Origin: Candidatus Leptofilum gracile | GTDB taxonomy: Bacteria; Chloroflexota; Anaerolineae; Promineifilales; Promineifilaceae | NCBI GenBank assembly: GCA_016713825.1 | Contig: JADJOJ010000012.1 | Span: 248,001-312,000 of the forward strand | Length of the DNA stretch: 64,000 nucleotides | Reading direction: 5' to 3' | Part shown: positions 25,121 to 34,294 of the stretch, in pieces | Position numbering within the stretch: the first letter of the stretch is position 1 | Layout: each line of letters opens with the position of its first letter | Translations under genes and position numbers: made by a program | Notes under the pieces: generated by a model | Told to the model about the DNA's origin: nothing | What the model saw: only the letters and a program-made list of their open reading frames with translations | Databases searched by the model: none

Positions 25121-27177
25121 CTCTCCGGTTTTTTAGCTTTACGGCGGCGTCTTCGTTCTGGACGGCCGTTTCCATTCAACTCAATTTCCGGGTTGGCTTC
25201 CGGCAGCAGCCCGTTCAAATGGGGGAACGCGTCTGTGGCGTGGGGGATATGAATGGCGCCCACAAATTCGTGTTGGAAATCGGGGTGAACGGCCGTTTCC
25301 ACATACCGCACCCACTCCGCAATGCGCTGCGCCTCGGCCCGTTTGTGCTTGTTTAGCAGCGCAATCCTTGCGCCGTCGCCAGCAGCGTTGCCAACGGCCG
25401 TTACCTTCTCTAAATCACAGTCGGGAATCAGGCCCAAAAGCATCGCATATTTGGGATCGATGTAGCTGCCAAACGCCCCGGCCAGCACGATGCGATCCAC
25501 GCTTTCTAGCCCGGCCTCGTTCATCAGCAGCTTGGCCCCGGCGTACAGCGCTGCTTTGGCCAACTGAATGCCGCGCACGTCGTCTTGCGTCACCACGATG
25601 GGGCTGCCCGTGGTTGTCTGTTCAGCGGTGGCCAAAATATATTCACCCCGCTTCTCGTCCCAGCGGATGCGCTCTGACCCAAGATTGGGGTTGAAACGGC
25701 CGTCTGGCAGCAAAATCCCCGCCAAAAACATCTCAGCCACCACCTCAATGATACCCGATCCGCAAATGCCCGCCGCTAAATGCTGGGGCTGCGCCTCTGC
25801 CGGGAACTGCGGCCCGATTTGCCAACTGTTCGACCAGGTTTCCTCGCCAATCACCCGGAAGCGCGCTTCTAACGTTTCTGGGTCGATGCGCACCCGCTCA
25901 ATCGCCCCTGGTGCGGCCCGCATGCCAAACCGGATTTGCGCCCCTTCAAACGCTGGGCCAGTGGGGCTAGAGGCGCTCAGCATCCATTCCTTGTTGCCCA
26001 GCACAATTTCGGCATTGGTGCCCACGTCCACCAGCAGCGTCACCGCTTCCTGGCTGTACGGCTCCTCCGCGATGAGCGCGGCGACGTTGTCTGCCCCCAC
26101 GTGGCCTGCTTCGGCGGGCAGCACGTGTACGTTGGCGCTGCGGTGCAGCCGCAGGCCCAGCTCACGCGCTTTTACGTCCATGCTGTCCCGGTTGGCCAGG
26201 GCAAACGGCGCCCCGCCCAGCTCCACCGGGCTGATGCCCAGCAAAATGTGGGTCATGGTGGTGTTGCCCACGAACACTGCTTCCTGAATTTGCCGCTGGC
26301 GAATGCCAGCTTCGCGGGCGGTGCTGGCGGCTAAACGGTTGAGGGCGTCGATTACGGCCGTATGCATCTTCTCCAGCCCATCATTGTGCATCATCGCATA
26401 GCTGACGCGGCTCATCAAATCTTCGCCATAGGTCACCTGCGGATTCATCATCGACTCCGTGGCTAAAATTTCGCCCGTGCGCAGGTCACACAAAAAGCCG
26501 GCAATGGTGGTGGAGCCGATGTCCACCGCCAGCCCGTAAACCCCTTCCTGGTAGCCGGGCTGCACGTCAATCACTTCCCGGTCTTGCCACAGCGTCACGG
26601 TTACGGCCCATTTGCCGCTGCGCAAATTGGCTTGCAGATCGCGCAGCACGGGCAAATCAATCGTCAGATTGTGCAAATCCCATTTATCCGCCAGCGCTTC
26701 TTGCAACCGGCCCCAGTCGCCACGATGTTCGCCGAGAACGGCCGTATCCACTTCCACAAAAACCTGCCGCACGGCTGGGAAAAGCGCAATCACGCGATTC
26801 GTGGCCGCTTTGCGCACCACCTGCTTGTGCGCCCGGCTCTCTTCCGGTACAAAAATCAGCGCATCAGCCACAATGTGGGCATTGCAGGAGAGCCGACAAT
26901 CCAAACTTTCCAGCTTTTCCAGCAGGCGCGTTTCCTCTTCGCTGGGCGGGGAGAGATGCGTCTCTGCCGAGGTGATACCATGCTTGGCAAACTGCCCTTC
27001 TTCCACGCGGATGCGGCATTTGTTGCAGGTTAGCCGTCCGCCGCAGATGCTTTCAATTTCCACACCCAGCTGCCGCGCCGCGTCCAAAACCAGCGTGCCC
27101 GCAGGCACCCGCCCCCGCCGCCCCGACGGCATGAAGATGACAAGCGGCTCGTTGTTGCTTCGATCAGTCATCATCAT
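25111..27177 (-). CDS. Corrinoid-activating Fe-S ASKHA protein (RACo-like)
   Basis: A 688-residue protein that reduces inactive Co(II) corrinoid back to Co(I) at the cost of ATP. An N-terminal ferredoxin domain carries CGGRLTCNKC near residues 44-53 and a further Cys in RLSCNAH, fitting one 2Fe-2S cluster. The C-terminal ASKHA (DUF4445) domain starts near 215 with LAVDIGSTTIAGFL and contains LVDVGTNAEIVLG and GICGSGIIEV. The tail is Arg/Lys-rich. The start codon overlaps the stop of the upstream small gene (ATGA); three ATG codons in a row make the exact start uncertain by two residues. It is the expected partner of MttB-type corrinoid systems. Confidence 0.92.
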   Translation of the reverse strand: MMMTDRSNNEPLVIFMPSGRRGRVPAGTLVLDAARQLGVEIESICGGRLTCNKCRIRVEEGQFAKHGITSAETHLSPPSEEETRLLEKLESLDCRLSCNAHIVADALIFVPEESRAHKQVVRKAATNRVIALFPAVRQVFVEVDTAVLGEHRGDWGRLQEALADKWDLHNLTIDLPVLRDLQANLRSGKWAVTVTLWQDREVIDVQPGYQEGVYGLAVDIGSTTIAGFLCDLRTGEILATESMMNPQVTYGEDLMSRVSYAMMHNDGLEKMHTAVIDALNRLAASTAREAGIRQRQIQEAVFVGNTTMTHILLGISPVELGGAPFALANRDSMDVKARELGLRLHRSANVHVLPAEAGHVGADNVAALIAEEPYSQEAVTLLVDVGTNAEIVLGNKEWMLSASSPTGPAFEGAQIRFGMRAAPGAIERVRIDPETLEARFRVIGEETWSNSWQIGPQFPAEAQPQHLAAGICGSGIIEVVAEMFLAGILLPDGRFNPNLGSERIRWDEKRGEYILATAEQTTTGSPIVVTQDDVRGIQLAKAALYAGAKLLMNEAGLESVDRIVLAGAFGSYIDPKYAMLLGLIPDCDLEKVTAVGNAAGDGARIALLNKHKRAEAQRIAEWVRYVETAVHPDFQHEFVGAIHIPHATDAFPHLNGLLPEANPEIELNGNGRPERRRRRKAKKPESGD

Positions 27178-27485
27178 TCACTAGCCTGGGGCTTAAGCCC
27201 CAGGTTAAATGCGGTTTGCCGCCAATCAATCTTGGCAAATTGCGTATCCAATTCAGCCGCCACCGCGTTGGCCACCGCCTCAGGCGTGCCCTCGCGCTCT
27301 TCCGGTTCGCCCCAGCGAAACCCATCCAGATACGCATCCGTACCAGTCAGTTCTGCCGCCATCGCCGCGTTATCTACCGCCACCTGAAACCGCTGGGGCA
27401 GCTCAATGCTCACCCGGTCACGCCGTCCGCCTGCGCGCACCTGCACCGGAATATCATGCCAATACATCACCTGAAACTTCGCCAT
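27174..27485 (-). CDS. Small PF13769-type (virulence-factor-named) protein
   Basis: A 103-residue soluble protein beginning MAKFQVMYWHDIPVQV. This N terminus matches the family named virulence factor (PF13769) that commonly accompanies MttB, MetF and corrinoid-reactivase genes; the family name does not imply virulence here. It has no membrane segment or metal motif. The ATG at 27485 is preferred to one five codons upstream because it starts the conserved region. It overlaps the reactivase gene by 4 bp, so the two are coupled. Function unknown; an accessory role in corrinoid-dependent demethylation is inferred from location. Confidence 0.75.
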   Translation of the reverse strand: MAKFQVMYWHDIPVQVRAGGRRDRVSIELPQRFQVAVDNAAMAAELTGTDAYLDGFRWGEPEEREGTPEAVANAVAAELDTQFAKIDWRQTAFNLGLKPQASE

Positions 27486-27911
27486 AAATGCAATTTCCAC
27501 CTGTTTGTCAAAAAGTAACTATGCAGACCCCAACGGTTTTGACTCGATGAGTTTGTCTCTGAAAGTTGCTCGCCTTTAGGGGCTTGCCAGATAACTTGAA
27601 TAGTCACATCATAAAATAAAGTTATCGTTTAGAGAGCCATACAAACCTGTCATTTGGTATGAAGCGCAGCAAAACCTCATCTACCAAAAGCGATTTGTTT
27701 GCGCGCAGGGGCGTTGGCTCTACCCAGCCAGACAATTCTACAAAGTTAAGCTGCTTCTGAAGCGATATCTTGATTCACAAAACAGAGATTGTATCAATCG
27801 TCACAATCTTTGCCGAAATTTATTCATTTGAGCAGGTCATTGTGGCAAAGGCGAGAATTGATTTGCCAACCCGGTTGTAGGTGCCTGCCTGCGTAAGCCT
27901 GACGGTGCTAA
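27486..27911. other. Intergenic region
   Basis: About 410 bp between etfA and the PF13769-type gene. The composition is more AT-rich than the genes. A 50-codon open minus-strand stretch without a start (27622-27774) is the only coding-like segment, and no family is recognised. The region probably carries the promoter of the downstream half of the C1 island. Confidence 0.4.
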
Positions 27912-28871
27912 CTACTTTTTCAATTCTGCAATCAAAGCTGGCAGCACTTTGTGCAGGTCGCCGATGACGGCGTAGTCGGCTTTGGTCATCATGGGGGCTT
28001 CGGGATCGGTGTTGATGGCCAGGATTTTCTTGGAGCCTTTGCAGCCGACCCAATGTTGAATCGCCCCGCTGATGCCGCAGGCGATGTACAGATCGGGAGC
28101 GATGCGGGTGCCGGTTTGGCCGACCTGGTCGGCGTGGGGCCGCCAGCCCAGGTTGGTAGCCACGCGGGAACCGCCCACCGCGCCTCCCAGCAGCCCGGCC
28201 AGCTCATCCAACAGGCCGAAGCCGTCGGCGCTGCCCACGCCACGGCCGCCGCCCACCACCAGCCGCGCCTCGGCCAGCGAAATTTTGCCCGCTTCGGGCG
28301 CTTCGCGGCTGTTAACGCGCACGCGGAAAACTTTGTCATCCAGTTCGGGGGTGAACGTTTCTATCGTTACCCCGCCCCTTGGTGATTCGCTCACTGGCTG
28401 CACCAGTGGGGCGACGGTGAGCAACTTGATTTTGCCGTGTAGTTTGGCTTCTTCAAACAGGCTGCCGCCCCAGCGCACGCGAGTGATGGCATAGCTGTCG
28501 CCCACGGTTACCTGGGTGACGTTGGCGGCCATTGGCAAATTGAGCCGGGCGGCGATGTGGGCCAGTAGTTCGTTGCCCCGGTCGGTGCCGGTGGCCATGA
28601 TTGCTTTGGGGGCGTTGGCGCTGGCGATTTGGACGACGGTTTCGGCCCACGCTTCGGGCGCGTACTCGTTTAGCCGATCGTGGCTGGCGATGATGGCGTG
28701 GCTGACGCCGTAAGCGGCGAGGGTGTCTGCCAGGTGGGTGGAGATGGTGCCGATGAGAACGGCCGTTACCCCCACACCCTCATCCGCCGCCACCTGCCGC
28801 GCCAGCGTCAGCATCTCCAAGGATTGGCTATTTAACGCTCCCCGGTCGTGTTCAATTATTCCTAGTATCAT
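27912..28871 (-). CDS. etfA: Electron transfer flavoprotein alpha subunit
   Basis: A 319-residue EtfA. The C-terminal FAD domain has the expected sequence landmarks: VVGGGRGVGSADGF near 206, then ATNLGWRPHADQVGQTG, LYIACGISGAIQHWVG and AINTDPEAPMMTKADY. It accepts electrons from a flavin dehydrogenase, here most likely the adjacent dimethylglycine/sarcosine dehydrogenase, and passes them to the quinone pool. GTGAGG precedes the ATG. The etfB gene is upstream on the same strand, separated by 337 bp, which is unusual since the two are normally adjacent. Confidence 0.94.
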   Translation of the reverse strand: MILGIIEHDRGALNSQSLEMLTLARQVAADEGVGVTAVLIGTISTHLADTLAAYGVSHAIIASHDRLNEYAPEAWAETVVQIASANAPKAIMATGTDRGNELLAHIAARLNLPMAANVTQVTVGDSYAITRVRWGGSLFEEAKLHGKIKLLTVAPLVQPVSESPRGGVTIETFTPELDDKVFRVRVNSREAPEAGKISLAEARLVVGGGRGVGSADGFGLLDELAGLLGGAVGGSRVATNLGWRPHADQVGQTGTRIAPDLYIACGISGAIQHWVGCKGSKKILAINTDPEAPMMTKADYAVIGDLHKVLPALIAELKK

Positions 28872-29208
28872 GTTGCCTCACGAAAAATTAAACGTGGCAC
28901 ACAAAGGTAAACAAAGAACGACGAAGTTCCACAGAGATTTGGGCAGAACGTTTTGGATCTTCGTCAAGAAATGTGCCTGACAAAGATCCTTTTAGATCTT
29001 TTTTGTTGATAATTGTTGATATTTATTGAATATTGTTGAAATCATAGCATGTTCAATAAGAAACGTCAAAAAAGTAGGGTGTGATCTGGTTGCCCTATTG
29101 CTTGCCAGGTGTTTATCATTTTCGGCCCGCAGGATTCTGGTTCTGGTACGCTTTTTTCGGCTATTGTCTCGACCCGGGGCAGTGGGAGCTGCGCACCTTT
29201 TGCAGCTG
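28872..29208. other. Intergenic region between etfB and etfA
   Basis: This 337-bp spacer splits the two ETF subunit genes. It contains AAGATCCTTTTAGATCTTTTTT (an AGATC hairpin followed by T) near 28983-29005 and repeated TTGTTGATAATTGTTGATA words. Reading on the minus strand there is no convincing ORF; a 70-codon plus-strand frame from 29026 looks accidental. Confidence 0.4.
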
Positions 29209-29967
29209 CTACCCTACAAACTTGAGCTCGCGCAATAGCTCAATGATTTTTGGCACAACGGCCGTTCCTTCCCCCAACACCTCGGCAGATTTGCTTTGCT
29301 CTGGTGGGGTGACCAGCCTGACCATTTCCAACCCGCCGCCCATCTTCTCTGGCGTGCTGGTGGCCAGCGGCTTCTTTTTGGCGCGGAGCCGCCCCGGCAC
29401 GGACGGGTAGCGGGGCAGATTGATGCCTTCCTTCACGGTGACGACGGCAGGCAGCGGCAGTTCGTAAATTTCAAAGCCGCCGCCTGCTTCGCGCTTGGCC
29501 GTGGCGGTGTCGCCGTGAATCTCCAGCGCTTTTACACCGGTCACGCAGGGCAAATCCAGCGCATGCGCCACGCGGATGCCCACCTGGTAGCCGCCGCTGT
29601 CGGCCGCCTCATTGCCAAACAGGAGCAAATCGAAGGGGTTTTCGGCCGTTTTTATGGCATTGACGATGGCGTTGGCGGTGGCCATCGGCTCCCATTCGCT
29701 GCCGTCGGTTTCCAGCAGAATGCCTTTGTCCGCACCCACGGCCATTGCGTCCCGAAGCTGCTGGGTGGCTTCGCTGCCGCCCAGCGTGAGCACCGTCACG
29801 TTGCCACCATGTTTTTCCACAAGCTGCACCGCCTCTTCCACCGCGCACTCTTCGTGCGGGCTGACGGTAAAGCCCAAATTGCGCGTCTCAATCGCCCGCG
29901 CATCCTCCGTGAGCACAATTTTGGCTCCGGTGGTGGGGACGCGCTTGACGCAAACTAGAATGTCCAT
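29209..29967 (-). CDS. etfB: Electron transfer flavoprotein beta subunit
   Basis: A 252-residue EtfB starting MDILVCVKRVP, the usual N terminus of the family, with TVSPHEECAVEEAVQL near residue 38 and CVTGVKALEI and LPAVVTVKEGINLPRYPS in the body. It binds AMP and completes the ETF with EtfA. AAGGATGAGAAG lies just before the ATG at 29967; the longer upstream frame merely translates the inverted repeat at 29983-30045. The gene directly follows the dimethylglycine dehydrogenase-like gene, which supports that enzyme as the electron donor. Confidence 0.94.
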   Translation of the reverse strand: MDILVCVKRVPTTGAKIVLTEDARAIETRNLGFTVSPHEECAVEEAVQLVEKHGGNVTVLTLGGSEATQQLRDAMAVGADKGILLETDGSEWEPMATANAIVNAIKTAENPFDLLLFGNEAADSGGYQVGIRVAHALDLPCVTGVKALEIHGDTATAKREAGGGFEIYELPLPAVVTVKEGINLPRYPSVPGRLRAKKKPLATSTPEKMGGGLEMVRLVTPPEQSKSAEVLGEGTAVVPKIIELLRELKFVG

Positions 29968-29982
29968 CTTCTCATCCTTCCA

Positions 29983-30045
29983 AGTGCCAGGCACGGGGCA
30001 GCAGGTCGCAGAATGGCCAAAACCGTGCGCCCCGTGCCTGGCACT
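29983..30045. repeat. 17-bp perfect inverted repeat
   Basis: AGTGCCAGGCACGGGGC (29983-29999) pairs perfectly with GCCCCGTGCCTGGCACT (30029-30045) around a 29-nt loop, between the flavoprotein gene and etfB. Each arm contains the near-palindrome GTGCCAGGCAC. Confidence 0.8.
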
Positions 30046-30054
30046 GCATCGCAC

Positions 30055-32571
30055 TTACGCCTTCATTCTCTCATTATCCGGATCAAACAGCGGCCGACTG
30101 CCAGCCACCGCCACGGTGACTGGATACAGCTCGGTCATGTACTCAACCGCCAGCTGGGTGCCTTCTTGGGCCAGCTCGGTGGGCAGGTAGGCGAGCAGGA
30201 GGTGCTTACCGACGGATGGGCCTGCGCCAGCGCTGGTGACGTAAGACGGCCGTCCCTTCCCATCCACAATCCGCTGCCCGTCTGGGGTCACAATTGGCTC
30301 GCCGCCGTTCATGTATCGCTTGATGCCGCTGGCGGAGGTGTGATCATCCACCGTGAGCGTGCACAAAACGGCCGTTGGCCCTGCTTCCCGCGCTTTCAGG
30401 TACGCTTTTTTGCCGATGAAGTTGGCCTTTTTCACCAGCCGCCGATCTAGCCCAGCCTCGACGGGGGTGTATTCCCCTTCCAGCTCATGACCCATTAGGC
30501 GATACCCTTTTTCCAGGCGGCCGGTGGTGCCGTAAACGCCAATCCCAACAGGGACGATGCCAAATTTTTGCCCCGCTGCCCAGAGCGTATCCCACAGCTT
30601 GAGGCCGTGCTCCATGTTGGTAGACAGCTCCCAGCCCAGTTCGCCCACGTAGGAAATGCGGAAGGCGGTGACGGGCAGGCCATTGATGATGAGATTTTGC
30701 ACGGTGCCGTAGGGAAATGCCTCGTTGGAGACGTTGTTGGCGGTGACGGCTTGCAGCACGTCGCGGGCGTGTGGCCCCCACAGCCCCACGGTGCAGATGG
30801 CGGAGGTGAGGTCGGTAAAGCTGACGGAGCCATCTTTGGGCAGGTTGTCTTTGAACCATTTTTTGTCGCGCCCGCCGTCGCTGCCGCCGGTGATGATGCG
30901 GTATTTGTTTTTGGCCAGGCGCAGGATGGTGAGGTCAGATTTGAAGCCGCCGTGTGGGTTGAGGATGGGGGTGTAGACGCCTTGACCGACGGGCACATCC
31001 ATCTTGTTGACGGCCATTTTTTCGATGTAAGCCACCACGCCGGGGCCTTCAACGTCGAATTGGGCGAAGGCGGTGAGGTCTACCATCGCCACGTGGTCGC
31101 GCATGGCCAGATGTTCGGCGTTGATGATGGGTGACCACCAGCGGGCGTCCCACTCATGCGGCCGTTCCTGCACTTTATCTTTGTACTCATCCAGCAGTTT
31201 GGCATTGCTGTTGTACCATTGCGGTCGTTCCCAACCGGCCGTCTCAAAAAATTCGGCCCCCAGTTCAACTTCGCGGATGTAGAATGGGCTGACGCGGACG
31301 TTGCGGTTGGAGGCGTACTGTTCGCGGGGGTGGACGATGCCGTACGTTTTGTTGAACGCTTCGGAGGTGCGGGCGTTGATGTGGTGGGTGGAACGGCCGT
31401 AATCATAAAACCGCGCCACGTCCGTCCCGTGAATATCAATCTCTGAAGCGCCGTGGGTGAACCATTCAACGGCCGCTTTGGCAAAACCGGGCGCTTCTTT
31501 AATCCAGATCGCCGCCACCGACCACAAATTTTTCACCTCCACCGTCTCGCCAATGATTGGTGCGCCGTCTGGGGTGAGGGAGAGCAGGCCGTTGATGGCG
31601 TGGCGGATGCCCGCCTTCTCGTCGCCCAAAATTTCGGGCATCAGCTCCAGCGCTTGCTCCAGCTGCGGCTCAAAATCATCTTCGGTAAACGGCAGCTCGG
31701 TGGGCGACATAGCCGATTCTTCAATGGAAGGAATCTCCTTGGCGTCCATCAAAATGGGGCGATGGGCGTAGGAGCCCACTTCCATGTCGTTGCCGTTTTG
31801 CCGCTCATAGCAAAACGTATCCATGTCGCGCACGATCGGGTATTCAATTTCGCTGCTGGTTTGCTCCAACAGCGCCAGCGGCCCCACGCTGATCATCTGG
31901 TGCACGGCGGGGGTGAGCGGGATTGTCGCTCCGGCCATTTCTGCCAGTTTGGGGCTCCAGCAGCCGGTGGCGATCATTACATATTTGGCTTTGATGGTGC
32001 CCCGATTGGTTTTGACGGCTTTGATTTTGCCATTTTTAACAACCAAATCTTCAATTTCCGTGTTGGGAAACACCTGCAACGCACCTTGTTCGAGGGCGTA
32101 TTCGCGCATCAGCGTGCCCGCCCGCAGCGAATCCACCACGCCGACGCTGGGCGTGTAAAAGCCGCCCTTGATGACGCTTTTGTCCAGGTAGGGCACCAAC
32201 TCTTCAACCTCATCGGGGGTGATGAGTTTGGCTTCCACGCCCCACGCTTTGGCCGAGGCCATGCGCCGCCGCAGCTCTTCCATGCGCTCGTCGGTGCGGG
32301 CCACTTCGATGCCGCCGCTTTCGGTGAAAACGCCCAGCTCTTTGTACTGGCGCACGCTGTCCAGGGTGATCATGGTCATCTCTTTGGAATGGTCTACGGG
32401 GAAGATGAAGTTGGAGGCGTGGCCGGTGGAGCCGCCGGGGTTGGGCAGGGGCCCTTTGTCTAGCAGCACAATGTTCTTCCAGCCGTGTTTGGCCAGGTGG
32501 TAAACCAGGCTGTTGCCCACAATCCCCGCGCCGATGACGACGATTTTTGCTTTTTTGGGTAAATCACTCAT
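30055..32571 (-). CDS. Dimethylglycine/sarcosine dehydrogenase-like flavoprotein
   Basis: An 838-residue two-part enzyme. The N-terminal FAD domain has VVIGAGIVGNSLVYHLA at about 11-27 and GGSTGHASN near 47, where the His could carry FAD covalently as in dimethylglycine dehydrogenase. The C-terminal part from about residue 430 is a GcvT-like THF-binding domain. Such enzymes oxidise an N-methyl group and capture the formaldehyde on THF as methylene-THF. AAGGAG precedes the ATG. Neighbouring etfB, etfA and mttB indicate dimethylglycine or sarcosine as substrate. Choline-derived or other N-methyl amines remain possible. Confidence 0.88.
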   Translation of the reverse strand: MSDLPKKAKIVVIGAGIVGNSLVYHLAKHGWKNIVLLDKGPLPNPGGSTGHASNFIFPVDHSKEMTMITLDSVRQYKELGVFTESGGIEVARTDERMEELRRRMASAKAWGVEAKLITPDEVEELVPYLDKSVIKGGFYTPSVGVVDSLRAGTLMREYALEQGALQVFPNTEIEDLVVKNGKIKAVKTNRGTIKAKYVMIATGCWSPKLAEMAGATIPLTPAVHQMISVGPLALLEQTSSEIEYPIVRDMDTFCYERQNGNDMEVGSYAHRPILMDAKEIPSIEESAMSPTELPFTEDDFEPQLEQALELMPEILGDEKAGIRHAINGLLSLTPDGAPIIGETVEVKNLWSVAAIWIKEAPGFAKAAVEWFTHGASEIDIHGTDVARFYDYGRSTHHINARTSEAFNKTYGIVHPREQYASNRNVRVSPFYIREVELGAEFFETAGWERPQWYNSNAKLLDEYKDKVQERPHEWDARWWSPIINAEHLAMRDHVAMVDLTAFAQFDVEGPGVVAYIEKMAVNKMDVPVGQGVYTPILNPHGGFKSDLTILRLAKNKYRIITGGSDGGRDKKWFKDNLPKDGSVSFTDLTSAICTVGLWGPHARDVLQAVTANNVSNEAFPYGTVQNLIINGLPVTAFRISYVGELGWELSTNMEHGLKLWDTLWAAGQKFGIVPVGIGVYGTTGRLEKGYRLMGHELEGEYTPVEAGLDRRLVKKANFIGKKAYLKAREAGPTAVLCTLTVDDHTSASGIKRYMNGGEPIVTPDGQRIVDGKGRPSYVTSAGAGPSVGKHLLLAYLPTELAQEGTQLAVEYMTELYPVTVAVAGSRPLFDPDNERMKA

Positions 32572-32589
32572 GTTTGTAGCTCCTTAGCT

Positions 32590-32711
32590 ATTAACCTCCC
32601 GGAGGTTCAAAACCTCCGGGAGGTTGGTTACAACGTTTCTAATTTTTGCAATCAACAGATTTCGCAGATTGAAAAGATTTTTATCTGGTTAATCTGCGAA
32701 ATCTTTGATGG
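32590..32711. repeat. GGAGGTT hairpin plus CGCAGATT repeat
   Basis: AACCTCCCGGAGGTT and AACCTCCGGGAGGTT (32593-32625) match the repeat at 948-980. A CAGATTTCGCAGATTG / CAATCTGCGAAATC-like inverted repeat follows up to the mttB stop codon. Confidence 0.7.
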
Positions 32712-34244
32712 TTAATACTCCGGTTTTATCTCTTCTTTGCGTTTAGCGATGAACGCTTGCAGGGCTTCGTCGGTGGCGGGGTCGAGGGTGGGGGGTTGGT
32801 ATTGGCGGAGGAGTTGTTTGTAACGGCCGTTTGCCTTCTCCGTCGCCGTTATTCCCCCCTCGTCCCGCCACTGCTCAAACGAGTTGTAATCAAAAAAGTC
32901 GGAACGATGGAACGCCCCGCGGAAATGGGCCATGGTGTGCGGCGTGCCCAGATGGTGCCCATCGGTGGGCACCGTACGCAGCGATTCCATCGCCATCCCC
33001 TCGTCGGACAGGTCCAGCCCCTTCATAAATTTGTGAAACATGCCCAGCAGCTCATTGTCCAGCACGAACTTCTCATAGCCAGCAGCCAGGCCGCCTTCCA
33101 GCCAGCCCGCCGCGTGCAGCACAAAGTTCACCCCGGCCTGCACCGTCGGCAGCATCACCATCACCGACTCGTAAGCCGCCTGAGCGTCGGCGATTTTGCT
33201 GCTGGCGAACATGCCGCCGCTGCGGAAGGGGAGTTTGTGTTTGCGAGCGAGCTGTGCGGCCGCATACAAGGCAAGCTGGCTTTCTGGCGAGCCAAACACT
33301 GGCGCACCGCTTTGCAGATCGATGTTGGTTTGGAAAGCGCCGTACACTACTGGCGACCCCGGATTAACCATTTGGGTAAACACGATGCCCGCCAGCGCTT
33401 CGGCGTTGAGCTGCACCAGCGTGCCCGCCACGCCCACCGGAGCCATCGCCCCGGAAAAGAGGAACGGCGTGATGATGACCGCCTGCCGCGCTTTGGCGTA
33501 CACCTTCAGCGCGCCCAGCATCCGGTCATCCAACCGGCGCGGGCTGCTGATGTTGATGAGCGAGAGCAGCGCCGGCTGCTTGGCCATCGCCTCGGCACCA
33601 AACAAAATTTCGGCCATTTTTACGCTGTCGGCGGCGTTGTTGGCCGAGGTGACAGAGCCCATGAATGGCTTGTCGCTGTATTTGATGTGGCTGTAAACCA
33701 TGTCCAGATGGCGGGTGTGGGTTGGCTCGTCGGTCGGTTCCACGATGGTGCCGCCGGAATGGTGCAGCCATTCGCTTTGGTAGGTGAGCTTCACAAAGTT
33801 GCGAAAATCTTCCAGCGTGGCTTCGCGCCGCCCGCGGTCCAAATTCACCACAAAGGGCGGGCCATAAACCGGGGCAAAACAGACATGCTTGCCGCCAATG
33901 ATGACGTTTCGCTCTGGGTTGCGGGCCAGCTGGGTGAACTGGCTGGGCGCTTTGGCTACGTATTCGCCAATCATTTCCCGATCGAAGAAGGCGGTGTCCC
34001 CTTCCAGGCGGACGCCGTGCTGTTTGAGGATGGCCTGGGCTTCGTCATCGTAAAAATCGATGCCGATGTCGGACAGGATTTCCAGGGATGCGCTGTGAAT
34101 TTTGGCGATACCTTCGTCATGAACTAGTTCGTAAGGGGGCAGGGTGTTGATGGGTTGGGTTATTTTTGCAATCGTTGCGGTGTCGGGATCAGCTTGGTGC
34201 CTTTCGCGGCGGTTAACTCGCCGTTTGCGTCTATCGAGGCTCAT
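32712..34244 (-). CDS. MttB-family methyltransferase, non-pyrrolysine
   Basis: A 510-residue TIM-barrel protein of the trimethylamine methyltransferase (MttB) superfamily. Family stretches include HSASLEILSDIGIDFYDDEA near 48, VCFAPVYGPPFVV near 123 and GSPVVYGAFQTNIDLQSGAP near 303. The frame contains no in-frame amber codon, so pyrrolysine, needed by true MttB, is absent. Non-Pyl members such as MtgB demethylate quaternary amines, for example glycine betaine. A strong GGAGG lies upstream of the ATG. It would methylate the corrinoid protein at 24337-25032. The exact amine cannot be inferred from sequence. Confidence 0.9.
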   Translation of the reverse strand: MSLDRRKRRVNRRERHQADPDTATIAKITQPINTLPPYELVHDEGIAKIHSASLEILSDIGIDFYDDEAQAILKQHGVRLEGDTAFFDREMIGEYVAKAPSQFTQLARNPERNVIIGGKHVCFAPVYGPPFVVNLDRGRREATLEDFRNFVKLTYQSEWLHHSGGTIVEPTDEPTHTRHLDMVYSHIKYSDKPFMGSVTSANNAADSVKMAEILFGAEAMAKQPALLSLINISSPRRLDDRMLGALKVYAKARQAVIITPFLFSGAMAPVGVAGTLVQLNAEALAGIVFTQMVNPGSPVVYGAFQTNIDLQSGAPVFGSPESQLALYAAAQLARKHKLPFRSGGMFASSKIADAQAAYESVMVMLPTVQAGVNFVLHAAGWLEGGLAAGYEKFVLDNELLGMFHKFMKGLDLSDEGMAMESLRTVPTDGHHLGTPHTMAHFRGAFHRSDFFDYNSFEQWRDEGGITATEKANGRYKQLLRQYQPPTLDPATDEALQAFIAKRKEEIKPEY

Positions 34245-34294
34245 AGACGGTTCCTCCAGTGCGGATTCATAGATTGTTGGTTCTTGTGGGCATA

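Noticed and set aside
27622..27774. 50-codon open stretch, possible transposase remnant
   Set aside because: No start codon, no ribosome site and no recognisable transposase motif.
31453..32463. 336-codon plus-strand ORF
   Set aside because: Antisense shadow of the dimethylglycine dehydrogenase-like gene.
32757..34127. 456-codon plus-strand ORF
   Set aside because: Exactly antisense to the mttB-like gene; no family motifs and a skewed His/Val/Gly composition.
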